DNA from: Bradyrhizobium sp. SSBR45G
GTDB taxonomy: Bacteria > Pseudomonadota > Alphaproteobacteria > Rhizobiales > Xanthobacteraceae
DNA: 64,000 bases
Assembly: GCF_030159255.1 (NCBI RefSeq)
Contig: NZ_BSCT01000001.1
Coordinates: forward strand, 558,001-622,000
Direction of reading: 5' to 3'
The notes beneath the pieces were generated by a model. It saw only the letters and a list, made by a program, of their open reading frames with translations, did not search any database and was not told the DNA's origin. Of the stretch, positions 1 through 8,371 are shown piece by piece (position 1 is the first letter of the stretch; every line of letters begins with the position of its first letter). Made by a program: the position numbers and the translations under genes.

Positions 1-736
1 CTCCCTTCGTAAGGTTTACGCATCCTGACATAGAAAAATTCGGTAGCGGCCGACCATCCGCCACACGCACCAATGGATGACCAGGGCAGCCGAACACCCC
101 GCGCACCTTTACGCTCGTTCTGTTGATAAAATGAACAAACAAAATTTCATCACCGTCACCGTTCTTGATAATCAGCTTCGAAAGATCATTGTCGCGGCTG
201 ATTTGAGCGCGCCCGGATAGCGCTTGAAACTCGTTATTCTTGATAGTGGCGATCAGACGTCCCATCGAATCGTAGAGCTCGGCCCCGACCGAAATACGAT
301 CATCCTCCTTCTTGATAGTAACGACTGGACATTGCCCGACCTCCAGCACCGTGACCTCCATCGGGTCGGCGATCTGAGCTGTACCGCCTGCAAATATCCT
401 CCAGGCGGTCGTAGTCTCAGGAGCTGGACATGTGTTCGGCGGGTCTTCACTTCGTCCTGGAAACAGCGTCCCACCTTGCTGCGTATCGGGCGGAGATGGC
501 TTTACAGGGTTCTCGGGCAGTTGAAAGACGGGACCATTGTAGATTGATCCCGAATTATTGTTTCCAGCGATACCCTGATTATTCTGAACCGAGACGTTTT
601 GGACAGAGCTTGATGGTTTCAGGTAGTTGAGCGCACCGAAAACAAGAGCAACAACGAACGAGCATCCAGCTAGGATTAAACCTATCCTCGAATACCGCCT
701 TGTCAGAGAATGAGGGGGAGGTGCTGTTTCGGACAT
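1..736 (-). CDS. Hypothetical membrane-anchored protein, C-terminus cut by window edge
   Basis: Reading the minus strand from the ATG at 736, the frame stays open for 245 codons to the window edge, so the C-terminus is missing. The N-terminus is short and Pro-rich. One hydrophobic segment follows at about residues 18-36 (IGLILAGCSFVVALVFGAL), which fits a single-pass anchor with the rest outside the cytoplasm. The next stretch is rich in Asn, Gly and Gln (NNQGIAGNNNSGSIYNGP), then Pro-rich, then a compact region with hydrophobic beta-like strands and several Cys residues. The gene is visibly richer in A and T than its neighbours, which suggests horizontal acquisition. No family is recognised. 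The unbroken frame and ordinary protein composition make it convincing as a gene; its function is unknown. Confidence 0.75.
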   Translation of the reverse strand, partial: MSETAPPPHSLTRRYSRIGLILAGCSFVVALVFGALNYLKPSSSVQNVSVQNNQGIAGNNNSGSIYNGPVFQLPENPVKPSPPDTQQGGTLFPGRSEDPPNTCPAPETTTAWRIFAGGTAQIADPMEVTVLEVGQCPVVTIKKEDDRISVGAELYDSMGRLIATIKNNEFQALSGRAQISRDNDLSKLIIKNGDGDEILFVHFINRTSVKVRGVFGCPGHPLVRVADGRPLPNFSMSGCVNLTKG

Positions 737-994
737 GCAAAACGATAGCACAACCAAAGGCGTTCAGGAACTAAGGTCCCGATCCCGGATGAATCCCTCC
801 GAGCGCCCTACCGTTTGGAATGTCCGTTCTGGTGGGCCATATTTGTTCAAGACCAGGAGCTTCGAGAACCGGCGCATCGAGGCGAGCGTCCCCGGACGCA
901 CTCACAGGCTTCGCAGGCCGGCGCGATCATCGCGGCCGAGGGCGGGACGACAACCGCACCAGCGCATGGCCATCAGACGCCTCTACTCTCTCCT

Positions 995-1453
995 TCAGCA
1001 GATTGTTGATGCCCACTCCAACCCACGCGTTCTCAACGCCTCGAAATATGCGTCCGACGGAGGGCGCGGTCCGGTCCGCAATGCCGCTAGAAAGACATCG
1101 GGCGGCTTGTAGCGATGCTGGCTGATGTAGTGATAGATCATGCTTGGCGCGGCATAGGATTGCCCTGAAGGGCCGATCACTCTGATCTCCGAGTAGCCGA
1201 GCTTCAGGGTCTCGCCATTCCGCGTCACGCGGAATCCCGCCGAACTGAGGTCCGAGCAAAACTCGCAGGAGTGCAGGCCCCGCGTTGCGCAAATCGCCAG
1301 CTTGCAGTGCGCCCAAAGCAGATCGAGATCGCCCTCCAGGGCTTGTCCGGTTTCAAACGCGTGGCCGAGGGCCAACCAACCGACGTTCTGCGCGCCAGGC
1401 ACCGCGTCGCAATGTCCGTATTGATAGGGAGAGAAATCGCGAAAGTAGGCCAT
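995..1453 (-). CDS. Conserved-type hypothetical protein with C-x2-C motif
   Basis: This 152-residue protein starts at an ATG (MAYFRDFSPYQYG) and contains a C-x2-C pair in the motif HSCEFC near residue 63. It also has the segment GYSEIRVIGPSGQSYAAP and a YHYISQHRYKPPDVF stretch near the C-terminus. The order of a compact Cys motif, a beta-rich segment and a Tyr/His-rich segment resembles a small protein of unknown function that I associate with Bradyrhizobium genomes, but I cannot name a characterised homologue. It has no signal peptide or membrane segment, so it is probably cytoplasmic. The Cys and His residues could bind a metal, which is a guess. It lies upstream of the truncated membrane protein on the same strand, separated by about 260 bases. 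Confidence 0.7.
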   Translation of the reverse strand: MAYFRDFSPYQYGHCDAVPGAQNVGWLALGHAFETGQALEGDLDLLWAHCKLAICATRGLHSCEFCSDLSSAGFRVTRNGETLKLGYSEIRVIGPSGQSYAAPSMIYHYISQHRYKPPDVFLAALRTGPRPPSDAYFEALRTRGLEWASTIC

Positions 1454-1851
1454 CTCGCGAGAGCACCATGCGGAGGCGATGTGTGCAAGGCGTCTTCATG
1501 ACTCGGCGAACCGGCGATCGGTCAGCTCAGGCAGAATAGCCCCTGCTCTCGGGGCGCACCGTCGGGCCAGGATCCTCACGATCGTGCACGTCGCCAAGAT
1601 CCGGGCCGCCGCAATCGTGTCTCCGGTCGCGACACTGATCTGGTCCTTCAGGATGGGACCGCCGCCACCCGCCGATGGCTTCGAGGCTCGGCACGACGCC
1701 GACGATGCCGGTCACGTCGTCCCCCGGCGATTGTCCGCGCTTACAGGCACCTCTCTTGCGCGAGGGCGCGGACCGGTGCTATCGTAGCGCACCTTATGGT
1801 GCATAGACGTTTGCCGTTCAATTTCGATTGGCTTTGAGAATTTCATTCAAC
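1454..1851. other. Spacer without a supported gene
   Basis: No convincing complete gene was found. On the minus strand two overlapping frames between about 1535 and 1730 look weakly protein-like (one reads VVPSLEAIGG, the neighbouring frame continues GPILKDQISVATGDTIAAAR). They have no shared start, so they could be a frameshifted remnant. The end of the spacer must hold the promoter for the small gene at 1852. Confidence 0.4.
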
Positions 1852-2112
1852 ATGGCGCGCACGGGCTTATTGGCTGCCGCATTGGCGATCCTGATCGGTC
1901 TTGCGTGGTTCGTCGGTCCGCCCCAGACCGCAGTCACCTGCACTCGCGGCTCCACCGCCGGACTGACCACCGGCTGCGAGCCCGCGCCACGGGCGCTGAC
2001 GTTCGAGGACATCATCCCGACCACGATTCCGCCGGGCCCGCCGACACCCGGCCCGCGGCGCCTGCCCAATCCGGTGATGTCGGCGCTGCCCGAGACCGCC
2101 GCCCGGCGCTGA
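1852..2112 (+). CDS. Small putative exported or membrane-anchored protein
   Basis: The frame from the ATG at 1852 gives 86 residues. The N-terminus MARTGLLAAALAILIGLAWF is a basic start followed by a hydrophobic helix, consistent with a signal peptide or membrane anchor. After it come two Cys residues (TCTRGSTAGLTTGC), then a Pro-rich tail (TTIPPGPPTPGPRRLP). The frame extends upstream to an alternative TTG codon, but the ATG places the basic residue directly before the hydrophobic stretch, so I prefer it. No family is recognised. The Pro-rich low-complexity tail is typical of short rhizobial exported proteins but gives no function. Support is moderate, because the region is short and has few other signals. 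Confidence 0.45.
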   Translation: MARTGLLAAALAILIGLAWFVGPPQTAVTCTRGSTAGLTTGCEPAPRALTFEDIIPTTIPPGPPTPGPRRLPNPVMSALPETAARR

Positions 2113-2581
2113 CGCGCCCACACGCGCGAAGCCATCGATGGACCGCGGGCGTGACGACGCCGGACCTCGAGCCGCGAACACTCTCGCAGACGACCACGAA
2201 CGGCGGGAGAGGCACGGACGAAACTGCCCGGCCGCAGGTCATCCGCAGCCGGGCATCGACTAGACGGCCGCCCCCAACGTCCTTGTCGTGGTCATACGGT
2301 CAGCTTGACCCACGCTGTCATCGTCCGCCCCCCGGTCCGGCCTCCGGCCGGCCGGATGACCGGCTCCGACGGACGATCCCTTACGCCGTGACGCTTCGGA
2401 TCTCTATCGTCTGCCGCGGAGGATTGGATGCCCCGCATTCGCGGAGCATGACAGCGTTGGAGACGGCGAGAGCTCATCCCGCCACCGCTTGCCGGTTTCA
2501 AGCAAACGGTCGTCTCGAGACGGAGTGCCTCATCGCGGCACCCGTCCCCCGCCCGGCGGACGATCCGCCCTCGCCGTCACA
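2113..2581. other. Spacer without a supported gene
   Basis: I found no reading frame here that looks like a protein on either strand, and no RNA gene or repeat. It separates a plus-strand small gene from the 3' end of the minus-strand gene at 2582. Confidence 0.4.
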
Positions 2582-2956
2582 TCATCCCAGTCGCGACCAC
2601 GCATTCAGACTGCCCGGGTTGGGGACACCGCGCAGCGCGGTGCCCTGGGCCGTCACGAAGGACGATGAGCCGTCGAGGAAGTTCTGATTGTACGTCGGGA
2701 TCCGGGTCGCGAAGACCTCGATATTGCCGCCGACCGGATGAATCTCGACCTCCTGTCCGGGCGTGGCGACCGCGGTGAATGCGACGGCATTGTTGCTGTC
2801 GTCGATCCTGTTGACCAGGAAGATCACGCGCCTGAAATTGTTCGGCGGGTAGATAGCGGTGGCGGTCGATGCCGACGTGCCGGCGGCATTGACGACGACG
2901 ATCTGCGTGTCATCGGCGAAGGTCGAGACGGTGTTGTCGTAGATGATCTTTTCCAT
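2582..2956 (-). CDS. Hypothetical 124-residue protein
   Basis: The start is set at the ATG at 2956, which is preceded on the minus strand by TTGAGGACTTC, a good ribosome binding site. The longer upstream frame is Arg-rich and does not look like protein. The product begins MEKIIYDNTVSTFADDTQ and is rich in Val, Thr, Ala and Asn with many predicted short beta strands (IVVVNAAGTS, VIFLVNRID, VEIHPVGGNIEVFAT). There is no signal peptide, membrane helix or Cys. The composition resembles small beta-sandwich or structural proteins. I do not recognise the family and give no function. It stands alone, with long spacers on both sides. Confidence 0.65.
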   Translation of the reverse strand: MEKIIYDNTVSTFADDTQIVVVNAAGTSASTATAIYPPNNFRRVIFLVNRIDDSNNAVAFTAVATPGQEVEIHPVGGNIEVFATRIPTYNQNFLDGSSSFVTAQGTALRGVPNPGSLNAWSRLG

Positions 2957-3354
2957 GAAGTCCTCAAGGTGACGAAGAGAGCCGGCCGCAGACGCGCAGC
3001 CACGTCGCGGCTCTCGACCGACGCGGCAACGCCGACAACGACGCGCCGCCGCAGACGGACGCGCGCGCTGTCGAACCCGATGAATGATGAGGAAGATGAA
3101 TGATGAGGAAGCAGGCTCCGCCGTCGCCGAGAACGGGTCGGACGATCGAAGCCAGGGTGGCATAAGACGCTTGATTTGCCCGACGACGCAAGCGGAAATT
3201 TCTGTCTTTCAGAACCATCCTCATGCGCGCGCCTGCGGAGCTGACGTCGCTCGCCATCATCACGCCATGCTGCCGCCCTGCCCCTCATGCATGTCTGAAA
3301 TTGTCCGTGAGCGATCGAGCTGGCGCGCAACACCCTGCGCCGTCGTTTGCCGGC
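2957..3354. other. Spacer without a supported gene
   Basis: This divergent spacer lies between the minus-strand gene at 2956 and the methyltransferase. Extended frames into it from the methyltransferase side exist (an ATG at 3223) but encode a Cys- and Pro-rich stretch that does not look like part of the enzyme. A direct GATGAATGATGAGGAAGATGAATGATGAGG-type duplication is visible around 3078-3108, without an obvious function. Confidence 0.35.
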
Positions 3355-4104
3355 ATGGGGGCAGGCTTGGCGAAGCACGAAGCGTCTCGGTTTCTGGTGA
3401 GAGTTTTGCGGTCGCGCCTGCGCGACCATCGGACCGAGCTGTCGCAACTGCGCCAGCAGATCAGGCCGGGCGACATCGTCTGCGACGTCGGCGCCAACAA
3501 GGGCAGCTTTCTCTATTGGCTGGCGCGCTGGTCGGCGCCGGGACGCCTCGTCGCCTTCGAGCCGCAGCCGGATCTCGCAGCCGGCCTGGCGCGGCTCTGC
3601 CGGCAGTTCTCGCTCGACAACGTGGTGATCGAGCCGCGGGCCGCCTATTCATCCTCAGGCAGCAAGACGCTGTTCGTTCCCGATGGCCATCAGCCCGGAG
3701 CGTCCCTGCTGCAGCCCGCGGAGACGTCGCAGGCGATCGAGGTGCAGACCGTCGCGCTGGACGACTATCTCCCTGACAACCGACATGTCTCGGCCATCAA
3801 GATCGACGTCGAAGGCGCGGAATTGGATGTCCTGCGCGGCGCCGAGCGGACCCTCTCCCGCTGCCGCCCGCTGATCGTCGTCGAGTGCGATCGCCGCCTC
3901 GCGTCGCTGGACCGCGTCATGCAGACGTTTTCATTGCTCACGGGCCTCGGCTATCGGGGCGAGTTCCTGAGCCGGGGCCGGCTGCTGCCGCTGTCGGCGT
4001 TCGATCCCGAGGTTCACCAGCGCGCCGACGGCGAATGGTTCTGGAAGCGCAAGGACTATTGCAACAATTTCGTGTTCCGGAGCATGGAGCCGCGCCCGTC
4101 CTGA
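3355..4104 (+). CDS. FkbM-family SAM-dependent methyltransferase
   Basis: The product, about 249 residues from the ATG at 3355, has the layout of FkbM-type methyltransferases. Motif I for S-adenosylmethionine binding is VCDVGANKGSF. An acidic strand follows (VAFEPQP), then the family's typical IKIDVEGAELDVLRGAE segment, then PLIVVECD. Such enzymes usually O-methylate sugars or polyketides, and in bacteria many modify surface polysaccharides. The substrate here cannot be told. There is no signal peptide, so it should be cytoplasmic. No sugar transferase lies next to it, so the pathway is unknown. The start is uncertain: an ATG at 3223 adds 44 atypical residues and neither start has a clear ribosome binding site. 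The family call is firm. Confidence 0.85.
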   Translation: MGAGLAKHEASRFLVRVLRSRLRDHRTELSQLRQQIRPGDIVCDVGANKGSFLYWLARWSAPGRLVAFEPQPDLAAGLARLCRQFSLDNVVIEPRAAYSSSGSKTLFVPDGHQPGASLLQPAETSQAIEVQTVALDDYLPDNRHVSAIKIDVEGAELDVLRGAERTLSRCRPLIVVECDRRLASLDRVMQTFSLLTGLGYRGEFLSRGRLLPLSAFDPEVHQRADGEWFWKRKDYCNNFVFRSMEPRPS

Positions 4105-4340
4105 CGCGCGGCAGATTGGCATCCGCCGGCGTGAGGCGATCGCGACGAGCAGGCCCGTCCCGGGCATGACCGTGCGGAAGGCGCCGACCTCAGGCCCGGA
4201 TCATCACATGCGAGAGCTCCGCCCCTGCCGCGAAGGCGATCCGCGGGCCGCTCGAAACCATTTCCTCGCCCCGACGAAAACGTCCTGAAACACGGCACCG
4301 GCATTTTCTCAGCCATTGAACTGACGGCTGGAGATGACCG

Positions 4341-4439
4341 ATGACCGCATTGCTGAGCTTCATTTACGAATCCTATTGCCTGAGCTGCCGGGCGATGTTT
4401 CCCGAGCTCGAGACCCATCAGCCGACGGCCGCCGACTGA
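4341..4439 (+). CDS. Possible 32-residue small protein
   Basis: An ATG at 4341 is preceded by GGAG at about 7 bases and opens a frame of 32 residues beginning MTALLSFIYESYCLSCRAMF. The product has two Cys separated by two residues and an aromatic N-terminal half. Being so short it could be chance, but the ribosome binding site, the composition and the position just before another small protein argue for translation. An overlapping frame from 4334 is Arg-rich and less likely. No family or function is known. Confidence 0.4.
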   Translation: MTALLSFIYESYCLSCRAMFPELETHQPTAAD

Positions 4440-4579
4440 TCATGTGTCTGCCGCGGCCCGCTCAGCCGGTGACGACGGCAACGGCCGCCAGCGCATTAAG
4501 CTTTCCTCTTCAGCTTAACGGCGGCTTCCGATTGACGGCCGCGCCGTCATCCGCCACGTCGGGGTGATGGAGCTATGCC

Positions 4580-4738
4580 ATGTTTGAATTAGCTGTTTTG
4601 ACCGCAATCTGTTGCATTGCCGCCGCCGCCGTCGCGATCATCTATCAACGGCGCCAGGACGTTCTGTACGGCCCCTATATCAACGATGTCTCGTTGTCGC
4701 CGGCGCGGCACGATGACGGCGTCGAGGCGTCGTCCTGA
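4580..4738 (+). CDS. Small single-pass membrane protein (52 residues)
   Basis: The frame starts at an ATG preceded by GATGGAG and ends at TGA 4738. The N-terminal 22 residues form one hydrophobic helix (MFELAVLTAICCIAAAAVAI), followed by YQRRQDVLYGPYINDVS and an acidic tail. The positive charges directly after the helix suggest an N-out, C-in orientation. Translation is supported by the Shine-Dalgarno sequence and a clean hydrophobic-then-polar layout. Proteins of this size often modulate larger membrane complexes, but there is no partner nearby and no function can be assigned. Confidence 0.65.
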   Translation: MFELAVLTAICCIAAAAVAIIYQRRQDVLYGPYINDVSLSPARHDDGVEASS

Positions 4739-4862
4739 GCGGACGCTCCGGTCCGCGGTGTCCTGCGCAGACGGCCTCCGTCACCCCGTCGCGGCGAGAT
4801 CCTGATGCTCTGGACGAGCAATGCGGGTGGCGTGCCTCGAACCCTGGGGCCGTCGAACGCCG

Positions 4863-5129
4863 CTAAGCCGGATGCGATCGCCCAGCATCGGCACCGGCGG
4901 TGTCCACCGCTGCCCTCTCCAGAGCGCTGCGCCCGCCGGGCTCGCTGAGCAGGGCATCGAGCCGGTCCGGACTGATGCTCTGGCCGCCCGGCGTCTCGAT
5001 GCTGACACAGGCGGCGCCCAGGCGCAGATAGGTGTTGGCCGTGAGCAGCGCATCCTGCGCGCTGCGGCACCTGATGGTGGCGATCGCGCTGACACTCTCG
5101 ACCCGAACGGTGAACGACGCGGCAGCCAT
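4863..5129 (-). CDS. Hypothetical 88-residue protein, possibly FixK/FNR-controlled
   Basis: From the ATG at 5129 the protein begins MAAASFTVRVESVSAIATIR and continues with RSAQDALLTANTYLRLGA and ETPGGQSISPDRLDALLSE. This alternating strand-helix pattern looks like a small alpha/beta domain; there is no membrane helix or signal peptide. A slightly longer version from a TTG codon at 5150 is possible. A sequence TTGA-N6-TCAA lies 72 bases upstream of the ATG, matching the half sites recognised by FNR/FixK-type regulators, so expression may respond to low oxygen. The family is not recognised, although similar small proteins appear common in Bradyrhizobium. Confidence 0.6.
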   Translation of the reverse strand: MAAASFTVRVESVSAIATIRCRSAQDALLTANTYLRLGAACVSIETPGGQSISPDRLDALLSEPGGRSALERAAVDTAGADAGRSHPA

Positions 5130-5200
5130 GAAGCATGAGCCCGTTTGCAAGCGGCGGCTTGACGAAAGCCGAGCTTATGCAACGGGCCCCGACGATCTCA

Positions 5201-5214
5201 TTGAGCTGGATCAA
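5201..5214 (-). promoter_or_regulatory. FNR/FixK-like box
   Basis: The 14 bases read TTGAGCTGGATCAA, that is TTGA-N6-TCAA, a perfect dyad in the outer bases and a match to the general FNR/FixK/FixK2 consensus. It sits 72 bases upstream of the minus-strand ATG at 5129, a plausible distance for an activator site overlapping the -40 region. No plus-strand gene follows it closely. Confidence 0.4.
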
Positions 5215-5280
5215 ACGGGACGAGCAGCGGCCGTCCGGCTCCGGAGCCGTGTCGGCGCGCGAGAGGCCGCGGCGCCCTGC

Positions 5281-5754
5281 TCAGCTCCGGTTCAGCGACA
5301 GGCTGATTCGGGTGACGAGGCCATCCCAATCGCGCTCCCAGGCCCGGGGATAGTTGATCAGCACGCAATGCACGTAGCCGCCGGCGAAATTGCAGCGGTT
5401 GTACCAGACATAGTCGCCCTTGTAGCTCGACACCGCGAAGAAGCGCGAGGTGATGCGCTTGTACTGGATGTTCGGCGGCGGGTTCTTCTTGGCCAGGAAC
5501 CGCGCCGGCGAGTCCTGCGCGTCATTGGGGGCCGACTGCACCGTCAGGTTGGCACGCCCGTCACCGGTCTGGAAGCGCTGGCCGTAGCCGTCGGGGCGGC
5601 CTGCCGTTTCGCTGAAGACCGAGACGGGAATGTCGATCGACGTGCCGGTCTCCGGGATCCGGTAGGTGCTCCAGCGCACCGGCTCGGCCCGCACGGCGCT
5701 GCCGCAGCAGGTGACGCCCATGAGCACGGCGGCGGCCTTGATGAGTGAATTCAT
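5281..5754 (-). CDS. Putative exported protein of unknown function
   Basis: Starting at the ATG at 5754, the 157-residue product begins MNSLIKAAAVLMGVTCCG and has a probable signal peptide cleaved near AVRAEP. The mature part carries the segments YRIPETGTSIDIPVSVFSE, GYGQRFQTGDGRANLTVQS and a C-terminal YVWYNRCNFAGGYVHCVLIN with two Cys that could form a periplasmic disulfide. It ends DGLVTRISLSLNRS. The layout resembles short exported proteins of unknown function seen in Bradyrhizobium and relatives. A 33-base upstream extension of the frame is present but would place polar residues before the signal peptide. It is transcribed alone; the next gene upstream is far away. Confidence 0.8.
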   Translation of the reverse strand: MNSLIKAAAVLMGVTCCGSAVRAEPVRWSTYRIPETGTSIDIPVSVFSETAGRPDGYGQRFQTGDGRANLTVQSAPNDAQDSPARFLAKKNPPPNIQYKRITSRFFAVSSYKGDYVWYNRCNFAGGYVHCVLINYPRAWERDWDGLVTRISLSLNRS

Positions 5755-7206
5755 GTCTGTGATTCCGAACGGCTGGGAAAGCGCCAAGGTTTAACTCGCC
5801 TTCGCGGCCCCGCGAAGGCGCAGCTCACCTGTCGCGTGATGAAACGCACGATCCCGAGCGAAGGTTCAAGACGTGGCCCGCGACAGCCCCGGCAAGGACG
5901 CTGGTGCCGGACGCGAGCCGCTCCATGGACGCCGCCATCGCGCAAACGGCTGCCCGTCGGCCGACTCACCGTCGTCATCGCCACCGTCCGCGGCGCCTGC
6001 CAGCTCTCGCGCCTGCGAATCCGGCCTGCGCCTGAAAAGCATTTTCGCGAGCGCTCTCAACGTGATTTGGCCTGTCCAGTGGCCGGCGGAAAAATATCGC
6101 TGTTTCTTTTTTTCGGAATTCGTGTTTTCTGTTCCTGTCCCGCCTCGCAGCAGAGGGGCGCATCGCGATCGTCACGAGCGCTGGGTGCGGGATGCGATGG
6201 GCGCGGCGGATGGCAGCATGCTGGTCATGCGGACGAACGATCCGACGCGCACGGTCAAGTCGCGCGGTCCTGATATCCCGATGCTGATATCAAGGTCTGG
6301 AGCTCGACGAGGGCTCCGACTGATGGTGGCCAGAAAGCCCGGCGCACCAGGGAGAACGCGAAGCAGCCGTTAAAACCATCGTGCAGGGGATGCCGGGTCG
6401 AACCGGCTGCGCCTGTGGTGACTGCCGCCTGCTTTCCTTGTTGCAGGCGGGCCATGGGTGAGGCCTTCACCCGGCATTCCCTGCCCCTCCCGTTGCTGGC
6501 GAGGGCTGATAAGCATCCCTCGGGCCACTCAGGCCGCGAGAATGCACGCGATCGTCCGATGCGTGGCATGGCCTGCCGTGCCGGGGCCCCAGCTGCGCTC
6601 GAGATGAGACACGCGCGGGATACAACCTCGATGATTGTGCGGCTGTTGTTTGATAACCACATCCACAATGAGAATTCGGCGACGGACTTCCGCCGGCGTC
6701 ATTCACATGATACCAGTCATGCCACCGATGCTGGCGACCGCGTGGCGACCCCGCCACAGGAATTAACGCTTTGCCACATCGTGGCCGACACCGCGGTGAC
6801 CCGCCGCTATACTTCGAGTTGCTTTTGCAACCGGACCGGTGGAGCGCCTCCGCCAGTCCCGACAGCGGCACGCACGTGCCGGTCGGAGTCGCGCCAAAGG
6901 CTTTCCCACAAGACGTTAAGCTTAAGAACACGCGGCATTGCCGGGCGGCAAGCTCGTAACTTCAGACAACAGCCGAGACGTGTAGCAATACTTCGGCGCA
7001 ACTCATATCAACCTGAGATTTAATTAACTGATCATTTACTTTCCTCAACTTCGCCCCATTTTCTGCACGATGGTGGGATCATCTTTCACAATTAGAACTC
7101 TTCTGGGACTCTCGAGAATGGCTTTCCCTGGAACGGGCTCTAACAACCTCGACGATAATTTTGCATCACTCACTCTCCGTCTTCGTTTCGCGTACAGAGG
7201 TCCAAA
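5755..7206. other. Long spacer (1.45 kb) without a supported gene
   Basis: Several open frames of 130-200 codons cross this stretch on both strands, but their translations are Arg-, Pro- and Cys-rich and look like chance frames in GC-rich DNA. None has a ribosome binding site with a protein-like start. The last 200 bases (about 7005-7206) are markedly AT-richer and probably hold the promoter of the small gene at 7207. No RNA gene, repeat or mobile element was recognised. Confidence 0.4.
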
Positions 7207-7362
7207 ATGACAACGCTCACCAAGGCTCTCCCGACCCATCTTGAAGAGACCCGCATCGATTCCGAGAAGCTGCGGACTGTCCTGATGCTCTGCGCCGCCA
7301 CGGCGTTCGGCTTCATCCTTCACGCCACCTACGGCCTCGATCTCAGCTACGCCTTCTTCTGA
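7207..7362 (+). CDS. Small protein with one hydrophobic segment (51 residues)
   Basis: The ATG at 7207 follows CAGAGG, and the frame ends at TGA 7362. The product starts MTTLTKALPTHLEETRIDSE and continues with a hydrophobic stretch, LMLCAATAFGFILHATYGL, that could span the membrane, ending DLSYAFF. An amphipathic N-terminus followed by a helix with one Cys and one His is visible. The AT-rich region upstream fits a promoter. No family is recognised, but the pattern is strongly protein-like and I believe similar short proteins occur in Bradyrhizobium. Confidence 0.65.
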   Translation: MTTLTKALPTHLEETRIDSEKLRTVLMLCAATAFGFILHATYGLDLSYAFF

Positions 7363-7629
7363 TTGGATCAGCCCACCCGTCATTAGGGCATGGGCTTCAT
7401 TGCCGGGCGCCATCGGCGTCCTACCGGCTCGCGGGGTCATCTAAAACGCCCCGCGCGTCGCCTTCCTCCAGACATCGCGTCTCACGCGAGGGATTTGGCA
7501 GCGGCCCGGCCACGCAGGCGAGACTGCGCTTTTGCACAGCCTGGACGCGCCGCCCCCACAATTCCGCCGTGACCACGCGACAGGCTGCGAGTGTCGAGAA
7601 TTGCGGTTGCTTGAAGGACGAGTAGCGTC

Positions 7630-7908
7630 ATGCGTTCGCCAGTGTATGATCTCTATCAGATGAAGCAGGACCGTTTGCCGAAGGGTGCCCGTTCGGCATG
7701 GCTGAGAACGCGGCCGAACGAGCCGCCGGCCGCAACGGACGACTGGGTGTTCGTCGGCAAGGAGCGCCACCCGAGCCGGTGGACGATTGCAGAGATGAAC
7801 GAAAAAGGCACGTGCTATCGCGAGATCCCGATCTGGCTGTCGAGCCGGCGCAGCATGATGTCAGCGGGAGCGGCGGCCGAGAGCAGCGTGCAGACGCCGG
7901 CAGCGTGA
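7630..7908 (+). CDS. Hypothetical 92-residue protein
   Basis: The frame opens at an ATG preceded by GGACGAG and gives MRSPVYDLYQMKQDRLPKGA followed by DDWVFVGKERHPSRWTIAEM and a C-terminal Ala/Ser-rich tail. The central part is rich in Trp, Asp and charged residues and looks like a folded soluble domain. There is no signal peptide. An overlapping frame in another phase (7698-7961) is Arg/Asp-rich and less likely. The gene is convergent with the PRC-barrel gene. No family is recognised. Confidence 0.55.
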   Translation: MRSPVYDLYQMKQDRLPKGARSAWLRTRPNEPPAATDDWVFVGKERHPSRWTIAEMNEKGTCYREIPIWLSSRRSMMSAGAAAESSVQTPAA

Positions 7909-7939
7909 TCCGCTGCCGATGCGGCGCCGGTCGCCGTGA

Positions 7940-8323
7940 TCAGGACGGCTGCACTCCGTAGTAGTCGTCCACCTTGCGCCCGGTGGCAAGATCGCCCCAG
8001 TCCCACGCGCGCTCGTCGGAATAGCTCGGCGCACCCCGCAATTGCTCGTCGGTCACGCCGGTGACATAGCCCTCGAGCCGGGTGTCGTATTTCAGCGCCT
8101 GCCACGGCAGCGGGTAGTGCTCATTGCCGAGCCCGAGAAAGCCGCCGAAGGCCAGCACGGCATAGGACACGCGGCCGCTCAGCTTGTCGATCATGACCCG
8201 CTCGATCGTGCCGATCCTGGTATCGTCAGCGCCATAGACGGCCGTGCCCTCCACCTTGTCGCTGCCGATCAGATTGCCATATTCACTCCGGTCGAGCATC
8301 GCCGGATCCAGATTGGACGACAT
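7940..8323 (-). CDS. PRC-barrel domain protein
   Basis: This 127-residue protein carries one PRC-barrel-like domain: LIGSDKVEGTAVYGADDTRI, then IGTIERVMIDKLSGRVSYAV, then LGLGNEHYPLPWQAL. These are the strands of the family, with the usual GxxxGxI..v.id..G.v.yav arrangement. Its C-terminus is acidic and aromatic (DWGDLATGRKVDDYYG). PRC-barrel proteins of this short type are abundant in rhizobia and are often stress-induced, but their molecular role is not established. The start is supported by AGGAGTG seven bases upstream. It is the last of three closely spaced minus-strand genes (8780, 8539, 8323) that may form one transcript. Confidence 0.85.
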   Translation of the reverse strand: MSSNLDPAMLDRSEYGNLIGSDKVEGTAVYGADDTRIGTIERVMIDKLSGRVSYAVLAFGGFLGLGNEHYPLPWQALKYDTRLEGYVTGVTDEQLRGAPSYSDERAWDWGDLATGRKVDDYYGVQPS

Positions 8324-8371
8324 TCAACACTCCTCTATTTCAAAGAACCACAGCCCCGCGAGGTTTCGCGC

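Noticed and set aside
6415..7023. 202-codon plus-strand frame in the long spacer
   Set aside because: Its translation is rich in Arg, Thr and Cys, has no ribosome binding site and competes with similar chance frames on the other strand.
7133..7160. GGAAC upstream of the small gene at 7207 as an EcfG promoter
   Set aside because: No CGTT-like -10 lies 16 or 17 bases downstream.
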